Source: Lunularia cruciata
Lineage: Eukaryota; Streptophyta; Marchantiopsida; Lunulariales; Lunulariaceae
Length of the DNA: 64,000 nucleotides
Direction: 5' to 3'
Assembly: GCA_948567375.1 (NCBI GenBank)
Contig: OX419760.1
Location: forward strand, 2,542,001-2,606,000
Both the position numbers and the translations under genes were made by a program. Of this stretch, positions 20,351 to 33,105 are shown one piece after another. How positions within the stretch are numbered: position 1 is the first letter of the stretch; the number at the start of each line of letters is the position of its first letter. Under the pieces are notes generated by a model. The model saw only the letters and a list, made by a program, of their open reading frames with translations. It searched no databases and was not told where the DNA came from.

Positions 20351-21605
20351 CTCAAAGTCAATCTACACCCTCACTTGGATCTGAGATACAAGTTGATACC
20401 AAGCGCCACTCTAAGTAAACCCATTGCATATTACAGTGCTAACTCCTCTAGTAATTTGTAACATGCACTCTCACGGTCTGCCAGTCATCACTTCCTACCT
20501 CACCGAAGAGAAACAAAGGTAGTATGATTGGTCATCACTCCAGCCTCACCATCGAGAGCACACCAGAGCACAAATGTTCTAAATTTAGGGCACCTCACAC
20601 AAACGTGGTGCACACACAAGAAGCATAGAATGGAGGAGGCCAAATCACAAGAAATCTAAAAAATTCATCTCATAAAGCAACACGGGATTGACTCATCCAC
20701 TTAATCTAGATTTAGATTCATCTCATAAAGCAATATGGGACTGACTTTGTCACCATTTGGCATTTGACATAAGAAGAGTTTGTATCTATGTCCAAAGCTA
20801 CTAGGATCACCAAGAATGGGATCAAATTGCCTCTCCTAGCCAAAACTACAAGTGTAAAGATAACAGTGTGCCAGTCACTAGGACAACAAGTGAGGGTAGA
20901 CCAGTTGGCTAGGGCACTAGTCTAAGAACAAAAGATCTAGGGGTCAAATCCTATTGCGCACAATCTAGCAGGATGTGCAGATTTTCCAAACAATGACCAA
21001 GATCTACTCTAAACTAGCTAGACTCATGCCAGCAACCTGGCTTGCTAGCCCTTCTAGCCCTATGCCTCTAAATGCCAAAATTCAGCCAAATGAGACCTTT
21101 CTTCTTGTCACTTTGAACCTCCTCTAAATCTGGCAAAAACTCCACCAAATCTAGCCAAAATTTTCACTTTGAAACTCCTCCAAAAATTTGATGTAAAATC
21201 TGACATAAACCCTAAATTTGGCTTACCGCCAAATCCTTCACTAACTCTCCACTCGAGCCAAACTGAATTAACAGGTTTTTCCAAATCACAAATTCACGAG
21301 AATAGGTTCCCAATTCCACCTTCAATTTTACTTTATGAGCTCAAGTCGCAACAAATTGGTCATGCCTTCACCTCCTAAGCTTAAAATCACAACCACTACT
21401 TGAAAATTGCTTCTTCTTTGCTCAAAAATTAGCCAATGCTTCCGCACACCATTTTCCTTATTGCCAAATCTGTATCAAGCAACAAGCTTCTACACACGAG
21501 GGAAAATCAATTACCAATCAAGCTACCAACGATCTACTACACTTGGAGATACCACCAACACTTGCAGTTTTTGCATCCAATTTCTCTTTGACTTCACTTC
21601 TCTTA
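20351..21605 (-). other. MT-Ty3 leader between 5' LTR and gag
   Basis: About 1.25 kb without coding features on the minus strand. No initiator-Met primer site follows the LTR; the bases after it are TAAGAGAAGTGAAG, whose tRNA partner I cannot name. A tRNA-like stretch on the plus strand lies at 20890-20963. Confidence 0.6.
20890..20963 (+). other. tRNA-like sequence, possibly a SINE relic
   Basis: Reads like a tRNA with an A-box-like GACCAGTTGGCTAGGGC and a B-box-like GGGTCAAATCC at normal spacing; the outer GTG/CAC pair is a short acceptor-stem remnant. The stems are poor, so I do not call a functional tRNA. Confidence 0.3.
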
Positions 21606-22035
21606 TGTAATCAGATTGTTTACAACTCTTGAATCAACTCAACTCATATCAGTATTTGATTTTTCACTCTATATTTTGCCAACAACTGGGCACTGATTAC
21701 AGTCAAGCCACATCCACTCTAGCTAAGAGAATCCAAGTGACACTCGCCGGCCTCCGTTCACCATAGCCAGGAACTCGAAGGCTCAACATTAGAAAAGTGA
21801 GCTCTCTAGAGCTGCACTTTGAAAGTATACCCCTGGACTTGAGCTAGGTCTGAAACCCTAATGGTCTCGTTGATGGCACATTGAACGGTGGGCTCCACCT
21901 TGAAGTCATACCCCAAATACAAAATTTGACCGTTGGAAAGTAATCTATAGGAAGTTGTTGAAATACCTCTAACTACTATCACTGCAACTCCAATGTCCGA
22001 GCAATCTAGATGCAGATACTACAAATGGTGTGACA
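21606..22035 (-). repeat. 5' LTR of MT-Ty3 (430 bp)
   Basis: Starts TGTCACACC and ends CTGATTACA on the minus strand (TG...CA). Aligns with 11784-12227. No 5-bp target duplication is visible at the outer edges, since the left edge of the element is rearranged. Confidence 0.85.
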
Positions 22036-24050
22036 TAAAATTTCATAGGAAAGGTAGCCAAGTATGTGGAAATATTGTTTCTTGTTAATAGCCTTTAGGA
22101 TCTTGATATAGGTAATCATTTTTTATTAAAGATAAAGATAAATTTTTCTTATTTAGTTTATAATAAAAATAAAGTAAAAGACTAACAACTATCATTATTT
22201 GGAACAAACATCCAAGATATTCTCCAATATAAGATATCATACCTAAGAAAACACTTCTTCATAAACTCAATCAATACTAATATCTTTATAATCATTTGAG
22301 ATATGTGGTCATCAATTTAAGGATCATAATATTCAAGTCAAGATAATATTATAATAATATTCTATTATAAATATGAAATTAAACATTTATATTGATTTCA
22401 TTAAAAATTATTCACTCTTGAGAAGCATTAGATTAAGAATCCAAAAATCAATTCAATTTTCAATGAGTTGTAAGTTATAGTACTCCATTTAAATTATTGA
22501 CAAATAATTTTGTAAATAATGAATCACCAAAATTTTACAAAGATGAATTTGGATTATACAATCAAAAAATAATTTATATGAAAATAATTTATTTTATTCT
22601 TATTAAACTCTAACTTTTTTTAATGAATCTCTTTTTAAATAAATTTAATATTTTTAATTGGAATCTTTCAACAACTCCTCCAGGTATTGAACATATTAAA
22701 TTAATTTAATTGATTTATTAAAATTTGGACATTTAGTTCAATAACATGAGAAAAGTATCATCTATTATAAGTAACAATTCTCTATTTGTTAATGGATAGT
22801 AGTTTTTATTAAATTGCATCAGAATTCATAATAATTATTTCATTTTGTATGTCAATGCACTTGTTTGACTTGTTGATTTTATGAATATAAAAGTGTTGAA
22901 GAGGTAAATAATTAAATGTGTTGGTAATTTCTATGACTTTCCCTAGTAATTTAATATTTCCTAGGTATCTTCATCTTTGTATGAGGGTTTAACTAATGTA
23001 TAGAAGTATCTATTACTTATATTTCACAAATTTACATAACATATTCAGTTTCAATTTAAATTTAGACCTTTCTTTACAAACATAGTTTATTTTGATATTA
23101 TCAGAAAAAATAATTTATTATATTAAAAAATTAAAATTACTATATTAGTATACACTTGAACTCTTATTACAAATTATATGAGATTGTAAATCTATATTAT
23201 ACTTGGTCTATTAATAACTCTTCCAAGGTTTTGCAGTACTTTCTTTGTTGATTGTAATGATAGACTAATAATAGGATTTCTCTTTAATATTTTAGATATT
23301 AAAATAATATAAATATTATATATAATCAAAGATAAATGTTTAAAATTTATTTATAATTATCATAAGAAAATATAATATTTTTTGGTTTGGTATAAGACTC
23401 CTTTTTCTCTTTGTTATGATTGAGATAAATTCAAGTGAGTGAATGCAATATTTATTTATTTTTATAAAAAATGAACTATAAATCTATTTATATTCATAAT
23501 GAAGGTATAGATAAACACATGTATATATAGTAAAGGTGCACCTTTAATATTAACTGACAAATGAGATTGGAAGTATTAAAAGTATACTTGATATAAGTTA
23601 ATTAACAAAGGGAGTATAGGTAAAATTAGATAATATAAATTGATAAATATTAAAATTATAAATCATATAATGAAAAAGCTTCAATAATTTATAAGTGTTT
23701 GTTCAAAAAGTATAAATAAAATAGATAATATAAAGTGATAAATATAAAACTTAGACATCAATTAGATCCAAAACCTCCATTGAGTTAGAAGTGAGAGTTT
23801 AGGAGTACCATTAACTCAACACATTATATTTACACTCTAATATTAAAGATATAGAGTGTCCAATTTTACAAGATAAGTAAGAAAGATAGAAGAGAAAATT
23901 TGATCAAGAACTAAAGAGGATTTATCTCAAATAATAATATTAAACGAGATTTTATCATTACCTCTCTAGAGTCTAGGAGTCTTTAAAGGAGTTTAAATAT
24001 CTTTAAGAAAATCTGAGATAGTGGATTTGGAAGCAATTTTTGGCACCGTG
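22036..24050. other. Very AT-rich intergenic DNA
   Basis: Long A/T runs, no reading frame above 60 codons, no repeat ends seen. Confidence 0.65.
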
Positions 24051-27000
24051 AAAGTTTATGGTTATCAACTTATCATCCATCAGTTTAAGAGTCCTTAATC
24101 TTCAAGGTTCAGTTAGAAATACCAATCCTTTATAGTTAAGGAATTCATGTTAGTTGCACGAAGAAAAGTTTATAATTAGATAGTGCTCGGGTATAGCAAG
24201 GGTTACACTGTGTACACCTCATGAAAAACCATGGATCTCATACAAAGAAGATTGTACTTTTACCTCTCCTTGGAAGATTGTACTTTCACCTACTAAAAAT
24301 TAACACGAGAGTGAACTCAAAATGAAGCAAACCTAAGTTGACGCCCACTAACTGCATGCATCGTAATACTACCACAGCCTGTGACACTTCACTGCTTGCG
24401 GTCATCGTCCTTCCGAACGTGATGGACGGACAGGACTTTTCCGTCGACTAAAACCAATAAGATAAAAACTCCCTAGGCTGAAACCTGCAAAGTCGTTGGC
24501 TACTCAAGCCGACAAGTTGACATTCACACAACCAAAATAACTAACATGAACAAATGCGCCACAGTGACTTGGATCCAAACCTCAACACTGGCTTCCGTTT
24601 GCTGCTGTTGTTCCAGATCTTTAAAGCGCGGAAAGAAAAGGCAGAGAACCAAAACCGGATAGAGGAACCAGATAGTCGCTGCTAACGACCGGGCAAGGAG
24701 GAGAACCTTTCCTGGTTCTCTGCGCATCGACACTTGTCAGCACGCAGAAACTCTTGCCATAAAGCGTGGAGAAGTTGGTGGCTTAAAACCACTGACTCCA
24801 GAGTATGAATCACCTTTTGAAAAGTATTCGGGCGACCGGTCCAATATTTGGGCCGCTTTGATGTTGGCCCAGCCCAGTATTGGGTGAAAGTGCATACGTA
24901 CTGTGTGTTTGCTCTTATAAACTGGCCGAGTTCCGCGCAAAATGTGCACGTGGTGGAAGAGGCCTGCTCACGTAGATTAATTTACAAGCAATTTGCGGCG
25001 GATTCTATCCCTATCGTGTATTATAGAATGGCATAACCAGCTGGAGAGAGCTCTTCGATTATTGGTACAGAGAACTTGAGGATATTATCGAACGAGCTGG
25101 AGCATCTTGTTAAACTCCTGGTGGACGTTCATCAACTTGGACACCCACCAACCAATAGGAATAGAAGTGGTAAAATCCGCTTCTGAGCGCTGCGTAAGTT
25201 TTAAAAATCACTTTGAGGAAAAGATCTGGTTTTGTGGTCGGATTTTGCGCAGAACTTCTTCAACAAATGACAGAGATTCTTCCTCTTCTTCTTCTGGTGG
25301 CCTGGGCCCTACATTCTCGACTTGTGCTTTAAGGTAATGTCGTTTTCTGTGGGGCTCCCATTGAACATCAACCCAACCTATAGAGCCGCGAATTCAATTC
25401 TGTGAATACCCATTAGAATACTGTACAGATAGAACCGGATGCCGTAATTCCTTAGTTTCTTATTCTTAGGTGCATATCTGCAACGAGGAAGTCCAGTACA
25501 TGGGCCCCTGTGAGGATTTCTTTACTGCATATTTATGTTCCACACCCGCTTCGCATGAGCAAGAGGGGACGAGAAGGTTGCAGCAGCAGGTAATAATTAG
25601 CATTGCAACGCACTTTATCTCGTGTGATTCGCCAATCCTAAATCATTAACCTAATCCACCGACACCAGGTTGCATCTGTCCAGATCTTCTCTTTTTGTTT
25701 TATCTTGCATCGAGCAGCATATTGCAATTTCGGTAGTAAGGAGATAAAGCTCTAGAGAGTGGATCCTGCGAAGGAACGACAGATTATGATCATTGAGTCC
25801 ACAGTCGAGGAATAATGCTTTCTCAAGACCGCAATCACTTGATGCAAATCTATTATCCAGTAGCATGGGGCTGTTTACTGCGGGTGGAGTGAAACGAAAT
25901 AATTGTAAACGCAGCATCGACGAACCTTAGTTCACTACTGAGGTAAAATTGGCGTGTCCCCTAAATTGCCCTCCTCCTTGGTCTGTTTGTTATCCGAGAG
26001 AGGGATTGTGCTGGACTCTTTGCTGACCTAGAGTGAAATGTATCCAAAACATCGTCCGGGAGAATATGAAGTGAGAGATTCAAGAAGGTAACTGCATTGG
26101 GAAACGTATAATTTGTGGCAGCCATGAATTTCATTTTCTTAGAGAGGGGACAGCCAGCACAAGTTAAACGCCGTAGCGAAGTCGACGAGGATTAAGATTG
26201 AAAATTTAAGTACTGTCAGGTCGAGCGTGACGGGAATGAACTGCTGCTTACAGTACAGTATTCTCAACCGCCTTCGAGCAAAAGGTATTTCTTTTTGTCA
26301 TCTTGGTATGTGTCGGTACGCGTCATACATGGTTACCGCCTCCATGTATCTGACTGAGCTTTTGCACGCGTGGAGTTCATGTGGCGTTTTCTGAGCCTCT
26401 AGAATTCGTTGCTGGTATCGTTTTTCGTACTTGGGGGTCGACAGCAAGCCACGTTTCCGCTGATCGTGTGTCGAAAGGTCTGACCTCCATAAGCTACAAG
26501 ATTTGTTTGCCTCTACATGACAGTTGGTCATGACTCTCAGAAAGCCATTGAAATTTGCCTTCTCATAAATGGGCTATGGATTGAAACTCTGCAGCCATGC
26601 TGCTGCTGACGGCGACGCCGACGACTACGTTGAAGATGTACTGCTCTACTGTTGAATTTGGAAAGATGTGACCGGGTGACATCCTTCCAAAGTCACCAAG
26701 TTCCATTAAACCGGACCAAGGCACTCACTCACTCGTGCATCCATATCGACGACTGAACTTTTGGCCACAGTATGTCATAACGGAACCATACTCTCTTCTC
26801 TTCGGCGGTTCTTAATTCAGGTAGCTTCTTCGCGTGATTGATTATTCGATCTTTCCCGAAGTGGTGGCGGCTTGATCGAGTGCATACCAGAGATGCACTT
26901 AACAGTACCCCAAACATGGCACCAAGCCTTGAACAGTAACCCACGTTGGCAGAAAGATCTAGACAGTCCGTGCTGCCGCGTGGGCCAACGTGTCAGCCGG

Positions 27001-27895
27001 GGTCTATTTGCCGTGGTGCCTGTAACTTGGCAAGTGATATTATTGTCAAATCTTTTAACCTATACCGATCACTACCAGCGTCATGAGCGATGTCCCATGA
27101 ACATTTGGAGTTTATTCATCAAATTGAATCATTACAAGAAAAATGTCTAGCTGGTCAAATGAATTTGGACTAGCCAGCTAGGACTCACGCGTCACACCAA
27201 AGAAAAAAGCGTGGTTAAGTTTTTCTGTCAACTTTGGGTACCCTTCAGTCTAGGTGCCCGTTCTGGGGCACTGTTAAGTCCATCACCGGTGTAACTTCAG
27301 CCGTAAGCTTTCTAGTTTAAACCTCATGAGAATTCCCCTTTTTCTCTTCTGATCGTAGAGTAGGAGGACATAAAGACCTCGACGTCCGTCTCTGTTTCAC
27401 GACAAGTATTTCCCGTTTCTTGACAACCTCTCGTACAGTCTGATACTTGTACCCGAGCCGAAATGCGGTAGTCGTACAGTTGTGATGGTGGTCAGTTGGC
27501 AAAATTTCTGAGAAGTGCCGTACATTCTCAGAAGCTCTCGGAAGCTCTCAGAAGAAGCTCTCGTTCCTCGCACTCACTATTTAAATCCTCCTCAGTGCAT
27601 CTATAGCGCCGTCTCTAAGGGAACACTAGGGGGTTTCAGAAATAGTTATACGAAACTTTTTAACTTTTCACATGGGTAGTTACGATGCGGTGACTAAATG
27701 GGTACGGGGTGTGGCAGGGGTAAAAAAGATATCGTTACGGAGTTCAGGCCAAGTTCCTTATTATTAGCACATTCTATATGAGGTGGTTCGGAGAAAATAA
27801 GGAATAAGGAATTTTCCGTTTTCACTCCGTAGTACATTGATTACGTATTAGGGTTAATAAAGTTTGTCATTTAGGGTTAGAGTGAAAGTGTTGGC
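24051..27895. other. Low-copy DNA of higher GC, no gene recognised
   Basis: Base composition changes clearly from the AT-rich flank. Open frames such as 24524-24733 (-), 25107-25337 (+), 25651-25917 (-) and 26872-27150 (+) are under 95 codons and have no family motif. The one at 24524-24733 contains two hydrophobic stretches. Spliced exons are possible but cannot be assembled from sequence alone. Confidence 0.45.
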
Positions 27896-28028
27896 CACCA
27901 AAGAGAACACACATGGTAATCAAAAGTTGACAAATTTATGCACTAGACAACCAAGGCCACCAAAGGAACATCCATGGTGTTAGAGAATACACATGGTAAT
28001 CAAAAGTTGACAAATTTATGCACTAGAC
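27896..28028. repeat. 80-bp spaced direct duplication
   Basis: The 47-bp stretch at 27902-27948 recurs at 27982-28028 with one mismatch. The words CCACCAAAG also recur before each. It looks like a local tandem duplication with small changes. Confidence 0.85.
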
Positions 28029-28089
28029 GAGCGGGAACATGATTTATATGGGATTTAATATGTTAATTTAGGATGAAATGTGATTTTTC

Positions 28090-28292
28090 TCGTCGTTGCT
28101 TGTCGCTGCTCGTTGTTGCCCGTCGCCGCCCGTCGCCGCCCGTAGCCACTCGATGGCGCTCGAAGCTCAAATCTCGTTGGCGCCCGTACATGCTGGTTGC
28201 CGCTGGTTGCCGTTGGTTGCTGCTGGTTGACGCTGGTTGATGCTGGCCAAATGACTGGTTGCCGCTGGTTGACGCTGGTCAACGCTGGTCTA
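28090..28292. repeat. Minisatellite of GCTGGTTGCC and GTCGCCGCCC words
   Basis: 28092-28150 repeats words like CCCGTCGCCG; 28189-28292 repeats GCTGGTTGMCG at 10-12 bp spacing (M is A or C). A small patch of the second word is found again at 29173-29215. Any apparent protein (28055-28282, minus) is the repeat translated. Confidence 0.8.
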
Positions 28293-31200
28293 ATGACGTG
28301 CTGTCCCCTTAAGAGGCTTGTAATATTTCAAATATATTATCTCCTCTCTGTCGTCCCATGAGCTCAAAATGCTTCTATCTGTTGGGTTACAAACTTTCAT
28401 TTGTGCTTTTTTCTCGGGGACTGACCATCAGTTAATGATTTGTACATAAAGTACAGATTTAACATACACAACGAGTCGGATGATCACATTCTTAGGATAC
28501 TTAAATGTATTCTTTAGAAAAGAATGGTTAATTCTTATGAAATTCCCTTGAAGTGCTTACATTCTCGGGAAATGCACGATAGAACTCCATTGCAAACTTT
28601 CCTGACTTGGATGCTCTTGCATCCAAGTCCCCTAGCTGTTATTGAGCTATGTTGTTGAAGATTCAATCTAAGTGGATGCAAAAGGGGACGGGTAGCTTGA
28701 ACTTGAAACCAACGTGAAACTGCCTACTTATCGTGTACTACTAGAACTACCATCAGGAATTCGGTCGAATTGCATATCCTGCAGATCCCTAAGGTCCTTA
28801 GAGTGGAATACTAACTTTACTTAACCCACAATTTATTAGTACTTCCAAGGTCCTCCAATTTGGAAGTTCCCCGTTCCCATAACTCCTCGAGGGTGTCTCT
28901 AAGAGTTTCATCCATCAATCCATTGCCGCCCAAAACGTATTTTTCATCAGAATTCTGGAAATAGATACCATCGTTTTCTGCTTTCCACATCACCATAAGC
29001 TGAGTTGGATAATAGAATATCTTGAGAGAGGAAATATGCTTCAGGTTTGCAGTTCCCCCGTGTTGAAATCACAGATCTATTGCACGGGATTCTTTCCCAA
29101 CAACAACGGGTCCCAAATTGAAGTTGTCTTTGGTCGGATCAAGACATTGATAGGTACATCAAGAGAGATAGTATGCTGCTGGTTGCCGCTGGTTGAGGCT
29201 CATTGCCGTGGGTAGTTGCTTGATAGCGCAAGGTGATTTTGTATCCAAATGTGAACTTACATTGTAATCAAGTTTTTGCTAAATTTTTGTTGCCCTTTTG
29301 GAGTAAAATTCTTTGATCTCCAATTAATTTCTAGGTTGCCGTAAGATGATGCAAATCTTTTTCCATAACTCGCGCTATCTCCTCACCATACTAATATATA
29401 TGGATATGAACCAACACACCAATGCAAAACTACAAAACCCACCGGTTTAGTTTACTGACAAGAGCATTTGCACAACATTTGCATTTGCAGATGGTGAATT
29501 TGAATTTGAATAGTTGAGAATGGCATTTTGGATCCGCCAAAAAATTTCATAAATGTCATTCTAAGAATCACCCACCAGAAAGACGTGTCAACTCTCTCAA
29601 GAAGTCACATCATCTCTTTTGACAGTCATTTATTTCATTACGAATCTCCTAAACATCTGTAGTATAGCATTTGATTTTTATAAATGAATGTAAATTGCAT
29701 GTGATACACCGTATAATAATTTATGAAACATTCATTTATTAGCAGCTCATCTCCCTACAGAGTTTACTAAAAATAATTACGAAGTCTGTTATTTATCGTG
29801 TAGACATCCGTCAAATCTATTTCTGAAACCCCCTGCTGTGATTGTTATTCCTGCCCCACACGCAGCGTCACTTGTTGGAATTAACACTAACAGTTAACCT
29901 AGCGAATCGCGGAGGATTTGAGTTGATCCGGCTATTGAAGCGACCGGGTACCGGAAACAGTTTGGCGTCGGTCTCCGCGAATCGGGGATACTCTAAGTTA
30001 GGCCCTTACCCGCAAACTTCTTCTTGCGGTTCACTCTATGTCATCAATACTGTATACAAGACCGACATGGAATGTGCAAGCCTAGGAGATTGGGATCAAA
30101 ATACATATTTACACTATTTCTATGTACCATAAACATTAACATTATAAAGCTTTGGATATTTGTAGACTAATTTTCTATTTAGGTCATTTAACTATGTATG
30201 TATCATGTTTTTATTTAGCCCACATGGCTATAAACAACCCAGGGGCTGACCACAATACGTAAAAGAAGCTCCGCTGCAGCTCTGCCATTACTTTCCGAAA
30301 GTGGCAACTTCATCGTCCGCGTCCTTGGGAAGGATCTGCATTTCGACGGGCATCTGCAGCACATGCGCAGGACTCTTTTGCCGTGGAAAATCCGCAGTCA
30401 CAGTTTCTGCGAAAATGCCATCCAGAAATTGCTCAATTGAACGGCAAAGTTAAATCATCACCAAATGCACTATGCCGTTGAATCTAATCCTGCCGTACGA
30501 ACTCGATCTAAACCCATTCGCTAACAGGTTGCAACTGCAGCTACGTTCAAGTCCATTGACAGAATAAAATCTTCAGAGAACATGCATGCATTTTAGTCAT
30601 AATGGAACTAATGTCAAAATAGACAAGCAACATGTGTTATTCATCAGGTTCTAAGCCCCAAATCTTCGTTAATTTGAAGAAAGGAGAGACTCTAAACAAT
30701 GGACTCTTACACAAAAGTGCGAGAACATTTCCTCTGTTTAATAAACGATAACGACATACCAGGGTGGCTTTGTATATGGAGGATTTTGCTGACCATTAAA
30801 AGATCATCCGAATGTGTATAAATATCAAATAAAATATACATTTCCTCTGTTTAATACATTTGTTGAATATTTCAACAAATATATACACAAATTAAAAGAA
30901 ATACTTTCAAATTCAAATTTATACTTTGGAAGGAGAAAGCACTGCACATATTTACAGTCATACAGTGAAAAAAGGGCGACCGCGTAGAAAACTCGAAGGA
31001 TGGGAAGACCCATCCTTCGTGCATCAAGCCGTACAAGGGAGAGACATATTTACAGTCATATGTAGAAAGCTGTTATAGCACAGACTAATCATTTTGGACA
31101 CACTACATTACAGTAGAAGGTCAAGGTCTCCGAGATAACGAAACTGCCGCAGGACTTCGAGATCATTTCCTAGTATGATATGAGTTAAAAAGAGTAGAAG

Positions 31201-32340
31201 GCGACCGCGAGTAGTTAACGTGTTAATAAGTATAAGTAAACTTGCACTAGATACGGTTTGCAGTTTTAGGTTTGTCTTTCAGTGACAGAGAATGAATGAG
31301 AGCTTGCAGTTCCCTCGTATTTTGGTAGAGTAGGGTGACTGCAGCTTAGAGGTTGCAGTTTTCCAGGTGGAACTGTATCAGTACAGTGGTTGATTAGATC
31401 AGACTGTACGTTTCCGGGATGGGCCGGGAAGCACAATAGTCTATAGATAGCCCAGAGCGAAGGTCCACGATGGCTTCGCTAATCCACAGATTCACAGACT
31501 CAGTGGTACTGGACGTATAGTCTTGTCATGGGAAGGACTCGGGACTCAGTAGTAGTCTGTGCTTCCGCCCCCTGCTTCTTTGACCCATAATGCAACCATC
31601 TCTCCTGACGATCCCGTCTCTGGGGTTAGGATCTGGAAGAAGACGAAAAGAAGAAGAAGAGAGGGGGAAGAAAGAGAAGATCATCAACCAGTCAGACTGG
31701 ATCGAATGATGATCCACAAAAAGTCCCAGGCTCCGGAGTGTTATCCAGGCTGTCGAGTTCAATTTCGTTTCACGGGTGTAAAGCGACAAAAAACTCCATC
31801 ATCGGAGGCTCATGTAGTCAAAACATCAGATATACTTTGGCGCGTGCAGTGTTTAGTTATGCTTCCGTTTGAGAAAAGCGGAGTCCAGACCGGACTAAAG
31901 CAAGAGAACAGATAGATGATCATCATCATCATCATCATCTTCGTAGGAGTGAAATTGATACCAATATGACGGTAATATCCCCGGATTCGAAACACGCTCC
32001 TGCTGTTTTTCTCACAAGGGATATCTGACCATGCAGAATACGACATACAGTAGATCATGCGCTACCCGTCGTTGTCAATAATCGTTCCCAATAAGCTCAA
32101 TCATTATTGTTCCTTCTTCACCAACCACCAGTACCACTACTCCTCCTTCTACTACTACTCCTACTCAGGTACCACAGGACCACTACTGTACAGTATTCTG
32201 AGCTTATAACTGACGAGAAGGGAAGGTAACATTCCCACTAAAAAGATGCACAAGGATCGAGCAACGACGATGGATTCTCAGTAACAATCCCCCTATGCGT
32301 TAAAATAAGGACCGAGATTCTGAGTCATCTCCTGAATGGC
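28293..32340. other. Low-copy DNA, no gene recognised
   Basis: Open frames 29842-30132 (+), 31559-31915 (+) and 31526-31789 (-) are short and lack motifs. It includes the dispersed repeat at 30972-31037 and a seven-unit ATC microsatellite at 31920-31940. Confidence 0.45.
30972..31037 (+). repeat. Dispersed repeat DR1, copy a, with internal hairpin
   Basis: Shares GGGCGACCGCGTAGA, CGAAGGATGGGAAGA and ATCAAGCCGTACAAGG with 42391-42452 (minus) and, less well, with 47549-47597. In this copy an inverted copy of CGAAGGATGGG (30994-31004) is inserted at 31009-31019. Confidence 0.7.
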
Positions 32341-32422
32341 CATACTAGAGGCTCACATTCATCCGCAGCAGTTGGGACAGGCATACTAGAGGCTCACATT
32401 CATCTGCAGCAGTTGGGACAGG
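32341..32422. repeat. 41-bp perfect tandem duplication
   Basis: Units 32341-32381 and 32382-32422 differ at one position. Confidence 0.95.
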
Positions 32423-33105
32423 GATAGTGCGTCGTACTTCGCCGGTCCAGTCCTGGTGGAACGGAGGTGGCGCAAGCTTGGAAGTCTGTACTTGAGTTAG
32501 GAGCCTTTAGGTGGCAGTTATAGACTTACAGTACCCCGAGGTGGACATTTCGACTTAACGGTACCCTAAGTTCACAGAAAGACTCCACAATAGTCCAACG
32601 GGTGACGTGGGCCCAGGTGGCATCCGCTAATTTTGGATGCAAAATGTTTTTTGGATCAGGCTACGCACTAGTTGGAAAAGTAATGGACACAACTAACGAA
32701 TATTCTATCAAGAATAAGTGCTGTAGCAGACATAATAAGAACCATATGTGTGAAACCCAATTTGGAACTATCATAACAAGAAAATTATACACATTCATTC
32801 TTCACATATACTAGCATGAAGTATTAGGTTATTTAGCGGAGGGACTCGATCTTTTATTATAATGTTTAACACATAATGATCTAATAGGTGGTTGTAGTAC
32901 CAATTAATCTGGATACTCGGGTGGATATATCTAAGACAAAGCAATGCAAGTCGATAAAGTACAGGAGAGATCATTTGGGTGATATTAAAAAATACTATCT
33001 AATTAGAGGTGAGTTTATAAACTTGGATATCAAATGTGAAAGTTAAGTTATTAGAGAGTAACATGATCTTACTATCTACTTGATGATGGTGGTCCGTATA
33101 TTATT
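32423..33105. other. Low-copy DNA up to the Gypsy-2 break
   Basis: No gene seen. Composition becomes AT-rich from about 32600. Gypsy-2 homology stops near 33106 without an LTR. Confidence 0.5.

Larger units (their letters stand above)
11784..22035 (-). mobile_element. MT-Ty3: Ty3/gypsy element with a cytosine DNA methyltransferase and a PHD finger
   Basis: Minus-strand order: LTR (21606-22035), leader, gag with two zinc knuckles (about 18690-20350), protease (18206-18648), methyltransferase (about 15890-17040), RT (about 14700-15460), RNase H (14150-14640), integrase (12660-14080), PHD finger (12509-12643), polypurine tract (12337-12346), LTR (11784-12227). About 10.25 kb including a 753-bp foreign solo LTR at 17123-17875. 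All genes are decayed by stops and frameshifts. A second, 5'-truncated copy lies at 37801-40190 (+). C5 methyltransferases inside retrotransposons are known from charophyte algae and dinoflagellates; the combination with a PHD finger is what I would look at first. Confidence 0.88.

Noticed and set aside
20890-20963. Functional tRNA gene
   Set aside because: Stems do not close well; kept only as tRNA-like.
24524-24733. Possible small membrane protein with two hydrophobic stretches
   Set aside because: Only about 65 codons, no family, no context; chance cannot be excluded.
28055-28282. Gln/Asn-rich peptide
   Set aside because: Translation of the minisatellite.
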